DNA of 64,000 nt from Pigmentiphaga humi (GCF_900606115.1 NZ_UWPJ01000008.1:186001-250000); one strand, 5' to 3'; counted from the first letter of the stretch, positions 54,310-62,945 are shown. Notes: generated from the letters alone by a model not told the origin. Program-made: numbers and translations.

Positions 54310-55158
54310 TTAGCCTCCGGCCTCTCTGCTCCTAAAAAGGAAATCGCATACTAGCCTGTTGAAATCGTCCCTCTTTTCGATTTGGGTCCAATGGCCGCAG
54401 TGGGGATAGAGATGAAGCTGGGAATCGGGAATCAGTCCCGACAGCTTGATCGAATTCGAGACGGGGATCACCCTGTCTTCTCGGCCATGGATGATCAAGG
54501 TTTCGTGGGGGATTCTTGCGATATCCGCTTCGTCGCTTGCAAGCGCCTCCAGATGCCGCTGGCGTGGAGCGTGCCCGAATGCGTCGGCATAGGCTTCTTG
54601 CACCCCGGGTCGGATACTGGCCCGATAACGCAGCTCTGCCAGTTCGTCACTGACGAGACTTCGATCGTAGGCAAAAATATCCAGGATGGCGCGCATGTTC
54701 TCCAAGCTGGGGGTATAGCCCCAGACTGCGTCCAGACCGGGAGTGATCGGAAAGCTGGTCCCTACGCTGCCCATCAGCACCAATTTCCTCACCCGGCCGG
54801 GGTGCCGGATGGCGACAGCAAGCGCCAAGGCGCCGCCAAAGGAGTTGCCGACCAAGTCGGCCTGCTCGATGTCCAGCGCATCCAGCAGACCCACCAGATG
54901 TTCCACCCAGCTATCAAGGTCCAATCTTTTTCCAACTGGCCCGCGATCGGTATAGCCGAATCCGACGAGATCGGGCACGACCACTCTGCCGCGCTGTGCA
55001 AACGCCGGAATGCTGAGCCGCCAGTTAGCCCAGCCGGTCACTCCCGGCCCCGAGCCGTGAATCATCAGAACTGGAAATCCGCTTCCTTGATCGTGATAGT
55101 TGGTCTGTATACCGCCTACATCGATGCGCCGACCGATTTCCGGATTCTCTATGCTCAC
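54310..55158 (-). CDS. Meta-cleavage product hydrolase (DmpD/XylF-like alpha/beta hydrolase)
   Basis: A 282-residue alpha/beta hydrolase closely resembling 2-hydroxymuconic semialdehyde hydrolases. The pattern is YHDQGSGFPVLMIHGSGPGV, nucleophile elbow LVGNSFGGALALAVAIRHPG (Ser), Asp in LIIHGREDRVIPVSNSIKL, and catalytic His in LYPHCGHWTQIEKRDDF. These enzymes cleave C-C bonds of ring-fission products. The ATG overlaps the upstream stop by four bases. Last gene of the GntR/extradiol operon, so it probably acts on the extradiol product. Confidence 0.9.
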   Translation of the reverse strand: MSIENPEIGRRIDVGGIQTNYHDQGSGFPVLMIHGSGPGVTGWANWRLSIPAFAQRGRVVVPDLVGFGYTDRGPVGKRLDLDSWVEHLVGLLDALDIEQADLVGNSFGGALALAVAIRHPGRVRKLVLMGSVGTSFPITPGLDAVWGYTPSLENMRAILDIFAYDRSLVSDELAELRYRASIRPGVQEAYADAFGHAPRQRHLEALASDEADIARIPHETLIIHGREDRVIPVSNSIKLSGLIPDSQLHLYPHCGHWTQIEKRDDFNRLVCDFLFRSREAGG

Positions 55159-55601
55159 TGTTGCGTCTCCTTTGCTTCACGTTCTGCGATATTCGCCAGA
55201 AGCTCCGCGCCTCGGTTAGCTGCCGAAAGCCCTCTGAACAGATAGGTCAGATTCACCACGGCCTGCATTTCTTCCCAACTGGCTCCGGCGCGGCGAGCGG
55301 CAATGCCATGCAAGAGTGCCGCATCGCTCAGCTCGATAAGCAACATCCCGAACAGCATCAATTGAACTGTCTTGACATCGAAGCAGCTGGGGTACATCGC
55401 CCACTCGCGTATGGCCTCCTGCATGGCCAGCGTCTTTGGATCCAATGCACCTGTGACCTGCAGGCGAGCCTCGATGCGGGGAGGCAAGAACCCCACGAGA
55501 TCGTCATATATTTTGGTTCGCTCATCGAACGACATACTGTCGTCCGCGTACTCTCCCATCGCCCCTTTCACCAGATCGACATTGACTCGTTGAGGCAGCA
55601 T
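55155..55601 (-). CDS. Carboxymuconolactone decarboxylase/AhpD-like protein
   Basis: A small all-helical protein of 148 residues (MLPQRVNVDLVKGAMGEYAD). It contains LFGMLLIELSDAALLHGIAA and RRAGASWEEMQAVVNLTYLF, which resemble the CMD/AhpD helical core but lack its CxxC or usual His pattern. The call is therefore by general fold and context. Its ATG shares one base with the extradiol stop (TGATG), and its stop overlaps the hydrolase start by four bases, so all three are translated as a unit. Function in the pathway is unknown. Confidence 0.6.
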   Translation of the reverse strand: MLPQRVNVDLVKGAMGEYADDSMSFDERTKIYDDLVGFLPPRIEARLQVTGALDPKTLAMQEAIREWAMYPSCFDVKTVQLMLFGMLLIELSDAALLHGIAARRAGASWEEMQAVVNLTYLFRGLSAANRGAELLANIAEREAKETQQ

Positions 55602-56542
55602 CACAAAGCTCCTTTTCGTTCGGGCCAATAAGCAAACCCAAGCCCTGTTTTCGTATGGTGAGCCGGAATGTATTCCACGATTTCGGCGTTCCAGGCGCAT
55701 GCGCCGGCAGCTACGATCCACGCGCGTGTTTCACCCGTTCCGCCGCGCATCGAAGCCGAGTCCATGGTGAAAAGATGCTGGAGGCGCTCGCCACGGTTCG
55801 AGGCGATAGTGTCCAGGACCCATCTGTCGAGCGGTTCGTCGATCCACCCAGCCCGGGGGCCGACCGGATCGTGCGACAAGCCACCGGAGGCGTAGATGGC
55901 GATGCGCTCTGGTCGGTCGGCAAGTATTTGAGCCAGCGCCTGGCCTAGCTGCCAACAGCGTTTCGCGCTCGGCAAAGGCGGGAAATAGCAGTTCAGGAAA
56001 AGCGGGATGATCGGCACATCCAGCTTTGGAAGCAGGCGCCTGGCTGGGTAGACGATCATGTGGGAAGTCCCTCGTTCGGGGTGCGGTCCCATGGGGTTCA
56101 TGACGGACGTATTGGCCATGTCGAACCCGGCGTCGAGCAAGCGTTCCAGCAGAAATTTCGAGAGATCGCTGTGGACTTTCATGCGGATTCGAGAGTCCGA
56201 CGAGGGCTGATCGACATAAAACGGCGCCGATGACCCCCATACCTCCTCCCCGGTGAATAGACACATCGCGGGATTGCAGCGGGCATCGAACATGTCTTCC
56301 TGGTCGTCACCCACAAAAATGACGGCGTCCGGGCGATAGGCTTCCAGTTTTCCGCGAAGAACCTCGAACGCTGCGTCGATTCGACTCACGTAACCGCGAA
56401 TGACATCCATCGTTTCCAACTGCGCGGTATGAGGCTGCGACGCTTTCATGTAATCGGGAATTGCTGCGTACACCTTCGGCCAAAGTTCTGGGGGGCAGAA
56501 CATTCCTGGCGCGTGGGAAGACGCGAGTCCAAAACCAATCAT
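55601..56542 (-). CDS. Class III extradiol dioxygenase family (LigB-like) protein
   Basis: A 313-residue LigB-superfamily protein. Conserved parts are FGLASSHAPGMFCPPELW (metal His), AVIFVGDDQEDMFDARCNPA, GTSHMIVYPARRLL, YASGGLSHDPVGPRAGWIDE and the metal Glu in RGGTGETRAWIVAAG. As in the paralogue at 20371-21378, the LigB motif NDH is DDQ, so the second metal His is Gln. It is co-transcribed with a meta-cleavage hydrolase, which favours a ring-cleavage role despite the change. It lies 59 nt after a GntR gene on the same strand. Confidence 0.82.
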   Translation of the reverse strand: MIGFGLASSHAPGMFCPPELWPKVYAAIPDYMKASQPHTAQLETMDVIRGYVSRIDAAFEVLRGKLEAYRPDAVIFVGDDQEDMFDARCNPAMCLFTGEEVWGSSAPFYVDQPSSDSRIRMKVHSDLSKFLLERLLDAGFDMANTSVMNPMGPHPERGTSHMIVYPARRLLPKLDVPIIPLFLNCYFPPLPSAKRCWQLGQALAQILADRPERIAIYASGGLSHDPVGPRAGWIDEPLDRWVLDTIASNRGERLQHLFTMDSASMRGGTGETRAWIVAAGACAWNAEIVEYIPAHHTKTGLGFAYWPERKGAL

Positions 56543-56601
56543 CGGGATCTCCAGCTATTGATAGACGTGAAAGTGCAATCCGAGTCTTTCGGGCGGTCGC
56601 A

Positions 56602-57267
56602 TCAGGGCTGTCCTGCTGCTTCGCTCATGAACGTTTCCACTGTCGAACCGGTCGTCCGGATATGGTCGAGCAGCAAATCACATGCTTTATCGGCGTCACG
56701 TGCGATGACTGCCTGGATGATCGATGCGTGTTCGTGGGCAACATTCCTCTGGGGCGGACGCTGCTTGAGAAACAGGCGGCGGTATCGATCGGACTGGTCA
56801 TGCAGCATGCTGCAGAACTGAATCAGCATGGGCATCCCGCACCCCGAAAGAAGCGCGAGATGAAAGTCGCGATGAGTCTTTTCCCATTCATCGAGGAATG
56901 GGACGTAACCTTCTTTTTCCTCAATGCGGGTCAGGCGATGAAACGTCACGACCAGGTTCTCTTCCCACTTCTGGTCGCCATTACCAATCGCCAGCCTGAG
57001 CGCGAAAGGCTCGAGATGAGCGCGAAGCGCGGTGACTTCTTCCAAATTCTTGGGCGTGGCGTCAGCCACGCGAAAGCCCCGCTGGGCCTCGCTGACCACA
57101 AAGCCTTCCCCTGAGAGGCGAAGCAGCGCCTCGCGGATCGGGCTCATGCTGACGCCATAGCTGGCGCTCAACTCTTCCAATCGGATCTTGCTGTTGGGCA
57201 CGAATGCCCCACTGAGAATGGCTTCGCGCAGTTGTTCGGTCAATGTGTTGGCGATGCTTGTCGACAT
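56602..57267 (-). CDS. GntR-family transcriptional regulator (FCD type)
   Basis: A 221-residue regulator. The winged helix-turn-helix is LTEQLREAILSGAFVPNSKI and LEELSASYGVSMSPIREALL, with an FCD domain containing EKTHRDFHLALLSGCGMPML. The start at ATG 57267 (MSTSIANTLTEQ) follows GGAGGGAC. It is divergent from the Rieske operon and heads the extradiol/hydrolase operon, so it likely controls both halves of one pathway. An inverted repeat and a strong promoter lie in the gap. Confidence 0.87.
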   Translation of the reverse strand: MSTSIANTLTEQLREAILSGAFVPNSKIRLEELSASYGVSMSPIREALLRLSGEGFVVSEAQRGFRVADATPKNLEEVTALRAHLEPFALRLAIGNGDQKWEENLVVTFHRLTRIEEKEGYVPFLDEWEKTHRDFHLALLSGCGMPMLIQFCSMLHDQSDRYRRLFLKQRPPQRNVAHEHASIIQAVIARDADKACDLLLDHIRTTGSTVETFMSEAAGQP

Positions 57268-57282
57268 AGCGTCCCTCCAGGC

Positions 57283-57304
57283 TTGTCGAAATATACCATG
57301 ACAA
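57283..57304. promoter_or_regulatory. Inverted repeat, candidate GntR operator
   Basis: TTGTC (57283-57287) and GACAA (57300-57304) form an inverted repeat with a 12-nt AT-rich spacer, 16 nt upstream of the GntR start. Further GACAA copies follow at about 57308 and 57337. Position between divergent operons suggests an operator. Confidence 0.35.
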
Positions 57305-57334
57305 ACGACAAAGACTAATAATATCGAAATTTTA

Positions 57335-57362
57335 TTGACAAAAATTTTTTTGGCCATAGAAT
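57335..57362 (+). promoter_or_regulatory. Sigma-70 promoter for the Rieske operon
   Basis: TTGACA (57335-57340) and TAGAAT (57357-57362) are spaced by 16 nt and point toward the Rieske alpha gene at 57485, leaving a leader of about 115 nt. The near-consensus -35 in AT-rich DNA makes this the clearest promoter in the window. Confidence 0.65.
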
Positions 57363-57484
57363 TTGCAGGTAGCGGGGGTGGCCCGGCGGGTAGCCGTCCA
57401 TCTCCAGCTTTGCCGCAACGCTCCTTGCGACTGCCCTTCAAACTCCGAGGCAACAGAAGAGCGCCATACCCAAATGAGGAAGAC

Positions 57485-58675
57485 ATGGTGGTAGAAGCCC
57501 CAGTGCGTTGGCCGCGAAAGGTCAACGAAATCCCCAAAGAAGTTTTTGTGCGAGAAGACCTCTTCGAACAGGAGATGGAAAAGATCTTCAAGGGGCCTGA
57601 ATGGCATCCTGTTGCACACGAATCGGAACTCCCCAACCGTCGGGACTTCAAGACGGTGGTATTGGCGCGTATTCCTTTGCTGATCACACGCGACGATTCA
57701 GACCAGATCCAGGTCTTCTTCAATTCGTGCACGCATCGAGGCACGCAGCTCGAACCCTCGCGCAAGGGAAACAAGAAACTGTTCGAGTGCCCGTACCACC
57801 GCTGGGTATTCAATGGTTCGGGAGAACTTATCAGTTGCCCCAAGCGAGCAGAAGGCTACGCGCCCAGCTTTTCGATGAACCGCTACAGTCTTGGTCGGCC
57901 ACGCGTTGCAAACTTCAAGGGACTGATCTTCGTGTCGTTCAGCGAAGCAGCGCCAGCGCTGGAGGACTATCTGGGAGAGATCTCTGACACGCTCGCCGCC
58001 ATCATGGCAAACGATGGTCGGCTTCGATTACTCGGCTACCAGAAAATAGTTTTCGACTCGAACTGGAAAGGCTACAACGACAGCGACAGCTACCACGCGG
58101 CGCTGTTGCACGGCGCGTTTCGGGCCTTGAACTGGCAGGGCGGCAAAGGCACGCAGGTCGTCAGCAAACTGCGTGGCCACATAGGCGCCACATCGGAACT
58201 CAGCATTCCCAAAGACGGCGGAAGCAGCCTGCTGAAAGACCCCTCGTTGCTGGAGTTCCGGGACGAAGACCCCAAGGTCGGCTCGCGCGTCGTCAAGATG
58301 TTCCCCCTCTTCGTTGCCGTCAAGCACCTGGACGTCATCAATCTGCGATTCGCAACGCCCATCTCGGTCGACAAGACCGAAGTTCACTACGCCTATTTCG
58401 CCCATGTGGACGACGACGAGGCCATGGTCAGACATCGCATACGGCAAGCTTCCAATTTCACCGGCCCCTCGGGTTTCGTATCCATGGAAGATGCCTCAGT
58501 CTTCCAACGCATTCACATCGGCAACCAAACCCCCGGGGTCGCGGCATTCCAGCGGGGCGTTACGGACGAGGATGAAATTTCGTTTGACTATAAGCAGAAC
58601 GACGAAGCCTCGAATTTAGTGAAGTGGGACTACTACCGCCGCATCATGGGCTTTGCTCGGGAGGGTGAGCAATGA
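57485..58675 (+). CDS. Rieske aromatic dioxygenase alpha subunit (benzoate/anthranilate-type)
   Basis: A 396-residue catalytic subunit. Rieske ligands are in FNSCTHRGTQLEPSRKG and FECPYHRWVFNGSGELI (C-x-H and C-x2-H, near residues 80-100). The mononuclear iron His pair is in YNDSDSYHAALLHGAFRALN. It resembles BenA/AntA-type oxygenases that dihydroxylate aromatic acids. Start ATG 57485 (MVVEAPVRWPRKV) was chosen over in-frame codons upstream because those overlap the promoter. The beta subunit follows with a 4-nt overlap. No reductase gene lies nearby. Confidence 0.87.
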   Translation: MVVEAPVRWPRKVNEIPKEVFVREDLFEQEMEKIFKGPEWHPVAHESELPNRRDFKTVVLARIPLLITRDDSDQIQVFFNSCTHRGTQLEPSRKGNKKLFECPYHRWVFNGSGELISCPKRAEGYAPSFSMNRYSLGRPRVANFKGLIFVSFSEAAPALEDYLGEISDTLAAIMANDGRLRLLGYQKIVFDSNWKGYNDSDSYHAALLHGAFRALNWQGGKGTQVVSKLRGHIGATSELSIPKDGGSSLLKDPSLLEFRDEDPKVGSRVVKMFPLFVAVKHLDVINLRFATPISVDKTEVHYAYFAHVDDDEAMVRHRIRQASNFTGPSGFVSMEDASVFQRIHIGNQTPGVAAFQRGVTDEDEISFDYKQNDEASNLVKWDYYRRIMGFAREGEQ

Positions 58676-59154
58676 CGGCCGACATTCTCGGTGCGATAGA
58701 CGAGCTCCAGCTACGCTACGCAGCCGCGTTGGATGAAAAAGACATGGCCGCCTGGCTGGCCACCTTTTCGCAAACCCCAACGGCAAGCTACATATGCACG
58801 AGCCTTGAAGCGGAAACATCGGGCCAGTTACTCGCAATGATGCTCGATGATTGCCATGCGCGACTAGAAGACCGGGTGACGTTCGTGACGAAGGTGTGGG
58901 CTGGGACCTTCCAGGATTACCAGACGCGCCACATAGTCCAGCGGGTCAAAGCGATGGCGGAAGGAAGCCTTATCAGCGTCCGCAGCAATTTCATCGCGTC
59001 GTATACCCCCGAGGAGACCGGCCAGAGCGGAATCCTGGCATCGGGCTACTACGATGACCTGGTCGAGGTCACGGGCAACACTGCCCGGTTTCTTTCCAAG
59101 AAGGCCGTGATGGATGCAAGCGTTCTTCCGCATTACCTGGTCTATCCGCTCTGA
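58672..59154 (+). CDS. Rieske aromatic dioxygenase beta subunit
   Basis: A 160-residue small subunit of the ring-hydroxylating dioxygenase beta family (NTF2-like fold). It has LQLRYAAALDEKDMAAWLAT, FTQTP-type TFSQTPTASYICTSLEAETS, and a C-terminal GNTARFLSKKAVMDASVLPH. It stabilises the alpha3beta3 oxygenase and sometimes tunes specificity. The ATG overlaps the alpha stop (ATGA), so expression is coupled. Confidence 0.88.
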   Translation: MTADILGAIDELQLRYAAALDEKDMAAWLATFSQTPTASYICTSLEAETSGQLLAMMLDDCHARLEDRVTFVTKVWAGTFQDYQTRHIVQRVKAMAEGSLISVRSNFIASYTPEETGQSGILASGYYDDLVEVTGNTARFLSKKAVMDASVLPHYLVYPL

Positions 59155-59204
59155 GCAGCCACCACCCCAAGCTGACGACAAGTAAAAATCGGAGACTTAA
59201 AGCA

Positions 59205-60176
59205 ATGATCTCACGACGCACTTTTTCGCTTCTCGCGGCAGTTGGCGCGGCAAGCCTTGCGCTATCGGCCCAAGCTACCGAGGCCTGGCCGTCCAGGCCC
59301 GTATCCATCGTTGTCGCGTATCCGCCCGGCAGCACCATGGATATTCTCGCCCGCCTGGTGGCTCAAAATCTGCAAGAAGAACTGAAAGCGAGCTTCCTCG
59401 TAGAAAATCGTCCAGGCGCGTCCGGCCGAATTGGCGCCGAGTATGTGGCGCGGGCTGCCAAGGATGGCTACACGCTATTCATCAGCGGGAATTCGACCCA
59501 TTCGGCCAATCCCAGCCTGTTCAAAAAGCTTGGCTACGACCCCGTCAAGGATTTCACCCCGATCATTCGCATCGCCACCATGCCCTATGCCCTGGCCGTT
59601 CGCGAAAAATCGAACATCAAGACGCTGGCGGAATTCGTCAAGCAGGCACAACAGTCCAAAGGCCGATTCGCCTACGCTTATGGATCGCCGTCGGCGCAAG
59701 TCGCGTCCGTAGCTTTCGCAGCAAGCGAGGGGTTCGACGCCTTGGGAGTACCGTACAAAGGGCAGCCTCCCGCCCTGACCGATCTGATCGGTGGCCAAGT
59801 CGATTTCATCATGGCGGATCTGCCGGTGCTGGTGCCGTATGTGCACGCGGGGACGCTGCGCGTTCTCACTGTCTTTTCCGACAAACGTTCGCCTCTCTTG
59901 CCCCAGGTCCCCACGATGCTCGAAGGCGGCGTGAAGGGCTATGACCTGGCAGCCTGGATCGGCGTATCCGGGCCAGCGGGGTTGCCCCCCGAGATCACAT
60001 CGAAGCTGTCGGACGCCTTGAGCCGCATTCTTGTCAAACCCGAAGTCACCGCGCGGCTACAGACGCTCGGCATGCAACATTCGCCGAATACACCCAACCA
60101 ATTTGCCAAGTATGTCGACGAACAATTGCTTAGTTGGGGTCAACGCGTACGCGAGGCCGGCATTCCAGCAGAATAG
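59205..60176 (+). CDS. Bug-family periplasmic solute-binding protein
   Basis: A 323-residue Bug receptor. The signal peptide is MISRRTFSLLAAVGAASLAL, ending AQA. It is followed by EAWPSRPVSIVVAYPPGSTM, KDGYTLFISGNSTHSANPSL, YDPVKDFTPIIRIATMPYAL and GVPYKGQPPALTDLIGGQVD. It lies in the operon of Rieske alpha, beta and the BenD-like dehydrogenase, so its likely ligand is the aromatic acid the oxygenase attacks. Codon use is less GC-biased than in the Bug genes of the core-flanking regions. Confidence 0.9.
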   Translation: MISRRTFSLLAAVGAASLALSAQATEAWPSRPVSIVVAYPPGSTMDILARLVAQNLQEELKASFLVENRPGASGRIGAEYVARAAKDGYTLFISGNSTHSANPSLFKKLGYDPVKDFTPIIRIATMPYALAVREKSNIKTLAEFVKQAQQSKGRFAYAYGSPSAQVASVAFAASEGFDALGVPYKGQPPALTDLIGGQVDFIMADLPVLVPYVHAGTLRVLTVFSDKRSPLLPQVPTMLEGGVKGYDLAAWIGVSGPAGLPPEITSKLSDALSRILVKPEVTARLQTLGMQHSPNTPNQFAKYVDEQLLSWGQRVREAGIPAE

Positions 60177-60187
60177 GGAAATTCGAC

Positions 60188-60964
60188 ATGCGTTTTGCAA
60201 ACAAGGCAGCCATTATCACCGGCGGCGCACAAGGTATCGGGCGCGCCGTCGCCCTGCGGCTGGCGCGTGAAGGCGCGTTTGTCATCGTGGTAGACAGGGC
60301 GCGAGAAGGTTGCGAATCCGTCCAGGCCGAAATTGAGTCGTTTGGGCAGAAGGCCGGTGCAATCTGCACCGATCTTCAGACTGCCGATGGTGCGCGCGAA
60401 ATGGTCTCTCGGGCACTTGAAATGACGGACAGGATCGACGTCTCTGTGCACAATGTCGGGGGCACGATCTGGATGAAGCCCTTCTGGGAATACGCCGACG
60501 ACGAAATCGAACAGGAGGTGGCCCGCTCGTTATGGCCTACGATATGGTCGTGCCGAGCGGTCATTCCCCAGATGCTCAAGCAGAATTCCGGCGCTATCGT
60601 CAACGTCGGATCGTTCGCCTCGCGGGGAATCTACCGGGTGCCCTATTCCGCATCAAAAGGCGGTGTGCATGCTTTGACATCGTCCCTGGCTCTCGAACTC
60701 GCGCCCCACGGCATTCGCATCAACTGCGTAGCCCCGGGCGGCGTCGATGTTGGCCCACGGGCCACACCACGCAACCCGATGCCGCTGTCGGCACAAGAGC
60801 AGACCTGGAAAGCAGAGGTGACCGCTCAGACCCTGAGCAGCACTCCCTTGAAGAGGTACGGAACCCCAGACGAGCAAGCTTCGGCTATCTGCTACCTGGC
60901 CGCCGACGAGTCAAGCTATATCACCGGCCAGACAGTATTTGTCGCAGGCGGAGGCGTTGGATAA
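60188..60964 (+). CDS. Short-chain dehydrogenase, BenD-like cis-diol carboxylate dehydrogenase
   Basis: A 258-residue SDR. The NAD-binding loop is AAIITGGAQGIGRAVALRLA, the NAG-equivalent VHNVGGTIWMKPFWEYADDE, and the catalytic Ser-Tyr-Lys are in VNVGSFASRGIYRVPYSASK. The VGGTIWxKPF and EQEVARSLWPTIWSCRAVIP stretches closely follow BenD, which oxidises and decarboxylates benzoate cis-diol to catechol. With the BenA/BenB-like oxygenase it fits conversion of an aromatic acid to a catechol. ATG 60188 follows GGAAATTCGAC. Confidence 0.87.
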   Translation: MRFANKAAIITGGAQGIGRAVALRLAREGAFVIVVDRAREGCESVQAEIESFGQKAGAICTDLQTADGAREMVSRALEMTDRIDVSVHNVGGTIWMKPFWEYADDEIEQEVARSLWPTIWSCRAVIPQMLKQNSGAIVNVGSFASRGIYRVPYSASKGGVHALTSSLALELAPHGIRINCVAPGGVDVGPRATPRNPMPLSAQEQTWKAEVTAQTLSSTPLKRYGTPDEQASAICYLAADESSYITGQTVFVAGGGVG

Positions 60965-61121
60965 CGGCCGTTCCGGCCGATTGCCGTAGCGATAGCGTCA
61001 CTGCTTTTCTCGAGCGCCTTCGTCAAGATCTCTGCCGCGAGCACATGGAGACGTGTGCAAGTACCGCGATGGCCGTTCAAATCACCATGACGAAGAAGTA
61101 GGCGAAACTTCTCCATCGAAC

Positions 61122-61489
61122 TTATCGCGTCGAATGCCGAGCCAGCCAGACTTCGGCCCTTGCAGCGATCTCTCCGGTTTCCCGCTCGCTGACAAACATG
61201 TGCCCGTGTCCCGGCAGGCCCCAATCCCGGCCGAGGAAGACAACCGGCACCCCCATCGCCTCGGCGGTTTCCTCGGCCCGGTCCGGAGGAACCGTCTTGT
61301 CATCTTCGGCAGTCACGAAAAAACCGGTACGTCCCGGTTCCAGATCGCGCGCCGAGCCGGGGCCGATCTTCAGCTCGCCGGTCAAACCGACTGCTGCATT
61401 ACGTATCTTCGGTCCGTAGGGGACAAGCGACGTGGAGTACACCGCCGTCGGACGCGGTACCCACCGCCCCGAAGTGCTCTTCTCTAGAT
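61122..61489 (-). pseudogene. C-terminal fragment of an alpha/beta hydrolase
   Basis: About 115 codons resemble only the last third of an alpha/beta hydrolase. FFVTAEDDKTVPPDRAEETA has the Asp-loop form, VVFLGRDWGLPGHGHMFVSE contains the expected C-terminal His, and GEIAARAEVWLARHS is the final helix. The fold, nucleophile and oxyanion parts are missing because the reading ends at the stop of the next gene (61484). The only start-like codon is a GTG at 61442. The 157 nt between the SDR stop and this fragment hold no recognisable gene. Confidence 0.55.
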
Positions 61490-62293
61490 CAGCGCGACAC
61501 CCAGCATGCCGCCAAGCGCGTCCATGAATTCGCCATAGTTCTCCGCTTGGAACTGATGCGCGGCACCCGCTATCACATGGGTAGCCAATCGCGGGTTCAT
61601 CCGGAGGAACTCCTGGATATCCTCTGCCGAGACCACCCCGCTCCCGCCGGCCACGAGCAGCGTTACGTCCGCGCTCGTGCGCCGCAGATCGTCGAAAGGG
61701 TCGTGCTCGTAGAAATCACGATAGGCCGCTTCCACGGCCCGCGTATCGCAGGTCGCCACCCATTCTGCGCGCTGAAGCAACAACGGCTCCGGCCAGGGCG
61801 CGACACCGGGAGCTCTCAGATAGGCGACACCTTCGCCCCGTTTCGACGCTTCGACTAGGCGGATCGAGCGCTCCATCGGTATCGGATACGGCCGTCTTCC
61901 CGGCCCGCTCGCTGGCGGATCCAGCAGGAGCACCCGCCGTACCGCCAGGCTGGGACGCCGCGTCAGGCGCAAGGCTATGCGCGCGCCCATGGAGTGGCCC
62001 ACGAGCGTGACGCCATCGAGCTTCATGGCCTCGATGAACGCGGCCAGATCGTCGGCGCGCGTATCCAGGCCATAGTCGAGGTGCGTTCCGCTCTCGGACA
62101 GCCCACGCCCGCGTACGTCGAGTACGTAGGTGTCGAAAAACCGTCCGAGGTTCTCGGCAACGTGTTGCCACAGCGCCGCCGGGGTCACCACTCCTGGAAT
62201 CACGATCAGCGGCGCGCCCATCCCGCCGAAACGCAGGTAGTGCTGGCGGATGCCATTGGCTCGCACATGCGCGCCATACAGAAAACTTGACAT
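61484..62293 (-). CDS. Alpha/beta hydrolase, N-formylmaleamate deformylase (NicD)-like
   Basis: A 269-residue hydrolase very similar in pattern to NicD of nicotinate degradation: NGIRQHYLRFGGMGAPLIVI, FFDTYVLDVRGRGLSESG, nucleophile elbow TLVGHSMGARIALRLTRRPS, LLLDPPASGPGRRPYP and a C-terminal Asp/His pair (AGGSGVVSAED, GAAHQFQAENY). NicD removes formate from N-formylmaleamate. No nicC, nicX, nicE or nicF gene is visible, so the true substrate may differ. Start 62293 (MSSFLYGAHVRANG) aligns with NicD; 62338 is an upstream alternative. Confidence 0.8.
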   Translation of the reverse strand: MSSFLYGAHVRANGIRQHYLRFGGMGAPLIVIPGVVTPAALWQHVAENLGRFFDTYVLDVRGRGLSESGTHLDYGLDTRADDLAAFIEAMKLDGVTLVGHSMGARIALRLTRRPSLAVRRVLLLDPPASGPGRRPYPIPMERSIRLVEASKRGEGVAYLRAPGVAPWPEPLLLQRAEWVATCDTRAVEAAYRDFYEHDPFDDLRRTSADVTLLVAGGSGVVSAEDIQEFLRMNPRLATHVIAGAAHQFQAENYGEFMDALGGMLGVALI

Positions 62294-62388
62294 ATTGATC
62301 ACCGACGAACGAGGTGCCCCGCAGGCCTCGCCCACCACGGCGGGGAGAACTGCAACAGCCTTCCTGCGTTCGATTCGGCCTGCTCCTT

Positions 62389-62937
62389 CTACAAGAGATC
62401 GGCGACGCCATCCCGCGGAATCGAGGTCTGCGTCATGTTCAGGACGTTCGTGAACAATGCGGTAAAGCCGGCAACCGCGACAAGCTCGAGGGCAGCTTCC
62501 CGCCCCAATCGATCGACCAGAACGCGGTAGGTTTCCTCGCTGGCACGCCCAGAGCGCGCAAGCTCTACACTGAACGCATAAACCGCCGCTTCATCGTCTC
62601 GCATACCCTGCGGCCGCTCGCGCCGCGCCAGCGCCTGGACCTTGCCCGTTTCCAGCCCCGACTCGCTGACTGTTCTGAGCGGCAGAAATGCTTCCACATC
62701 GCTGCCGCGATGCCTGCCCGCCGCCACAAGAACCGCCAGCACCCGCAAGCGCTCGGGAATTCGCAACCCGCAACGGACGAACTCACCCAGGCTATGAGTT
62801 CGATCGGCCATTTCCGGGGAATACAGCATCGCCTGATAAGGGCCGGCGAGTCCGCCAGGACTGCGTTGCTCGATGGCCTGGGCGACCTCGCGTTGGCGGG
62901 AGGTCATGTCCCGGGCTGTCAAATTCGGATAGCGCAT
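62389..62937 (-). CDS. Carboxymuconolactone decarboxylase-like protein
   Basis: A 182-residue CMD-like helical protein (MRYPNLTARDMTSRQREVAQ). It resembles the adjacent upstream gene product in layout: YPxL start, AGPYQAMLYSPEMADRTHSL, LAVLVAAGRHRGSDVEAFLP, MRDDEAAVYAFSVELARSGR and AVAGFTALFTNVLNMTQTSI. The helix that usually carries the active-site residues is altered (HRGSDVEAF). It starts 8 nt after its neighbour's stop, so the pair may form a heteromer. Reaction unknown. Confidence 0.7.
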   Translation of the reverse strand: MRYPNLTARDMTSRQREVAQAIEQRSPGGLAGPYQAMLYSPEMADRTHSLGEFVRCGLRIPERLRVLAVLVAAGRHRGSDVEAFLPLRTVSESGLETGKVQALARRERPQGMRDDEAAVYAFSVELARSGRASEETYRVLVDRLGREAALELVAVAGFTALFTNVLNMTQTSIPRDGVADLL

Positions 62938-62945
62938 GATGTTTC

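Noticed and set aside
60965-61121. Possible small gene on either strand between the SDR gene and the hydrolase fragment
   Set aside because: Short frames have no recognisable start context or motif; treated as decayed intergenic DNA.
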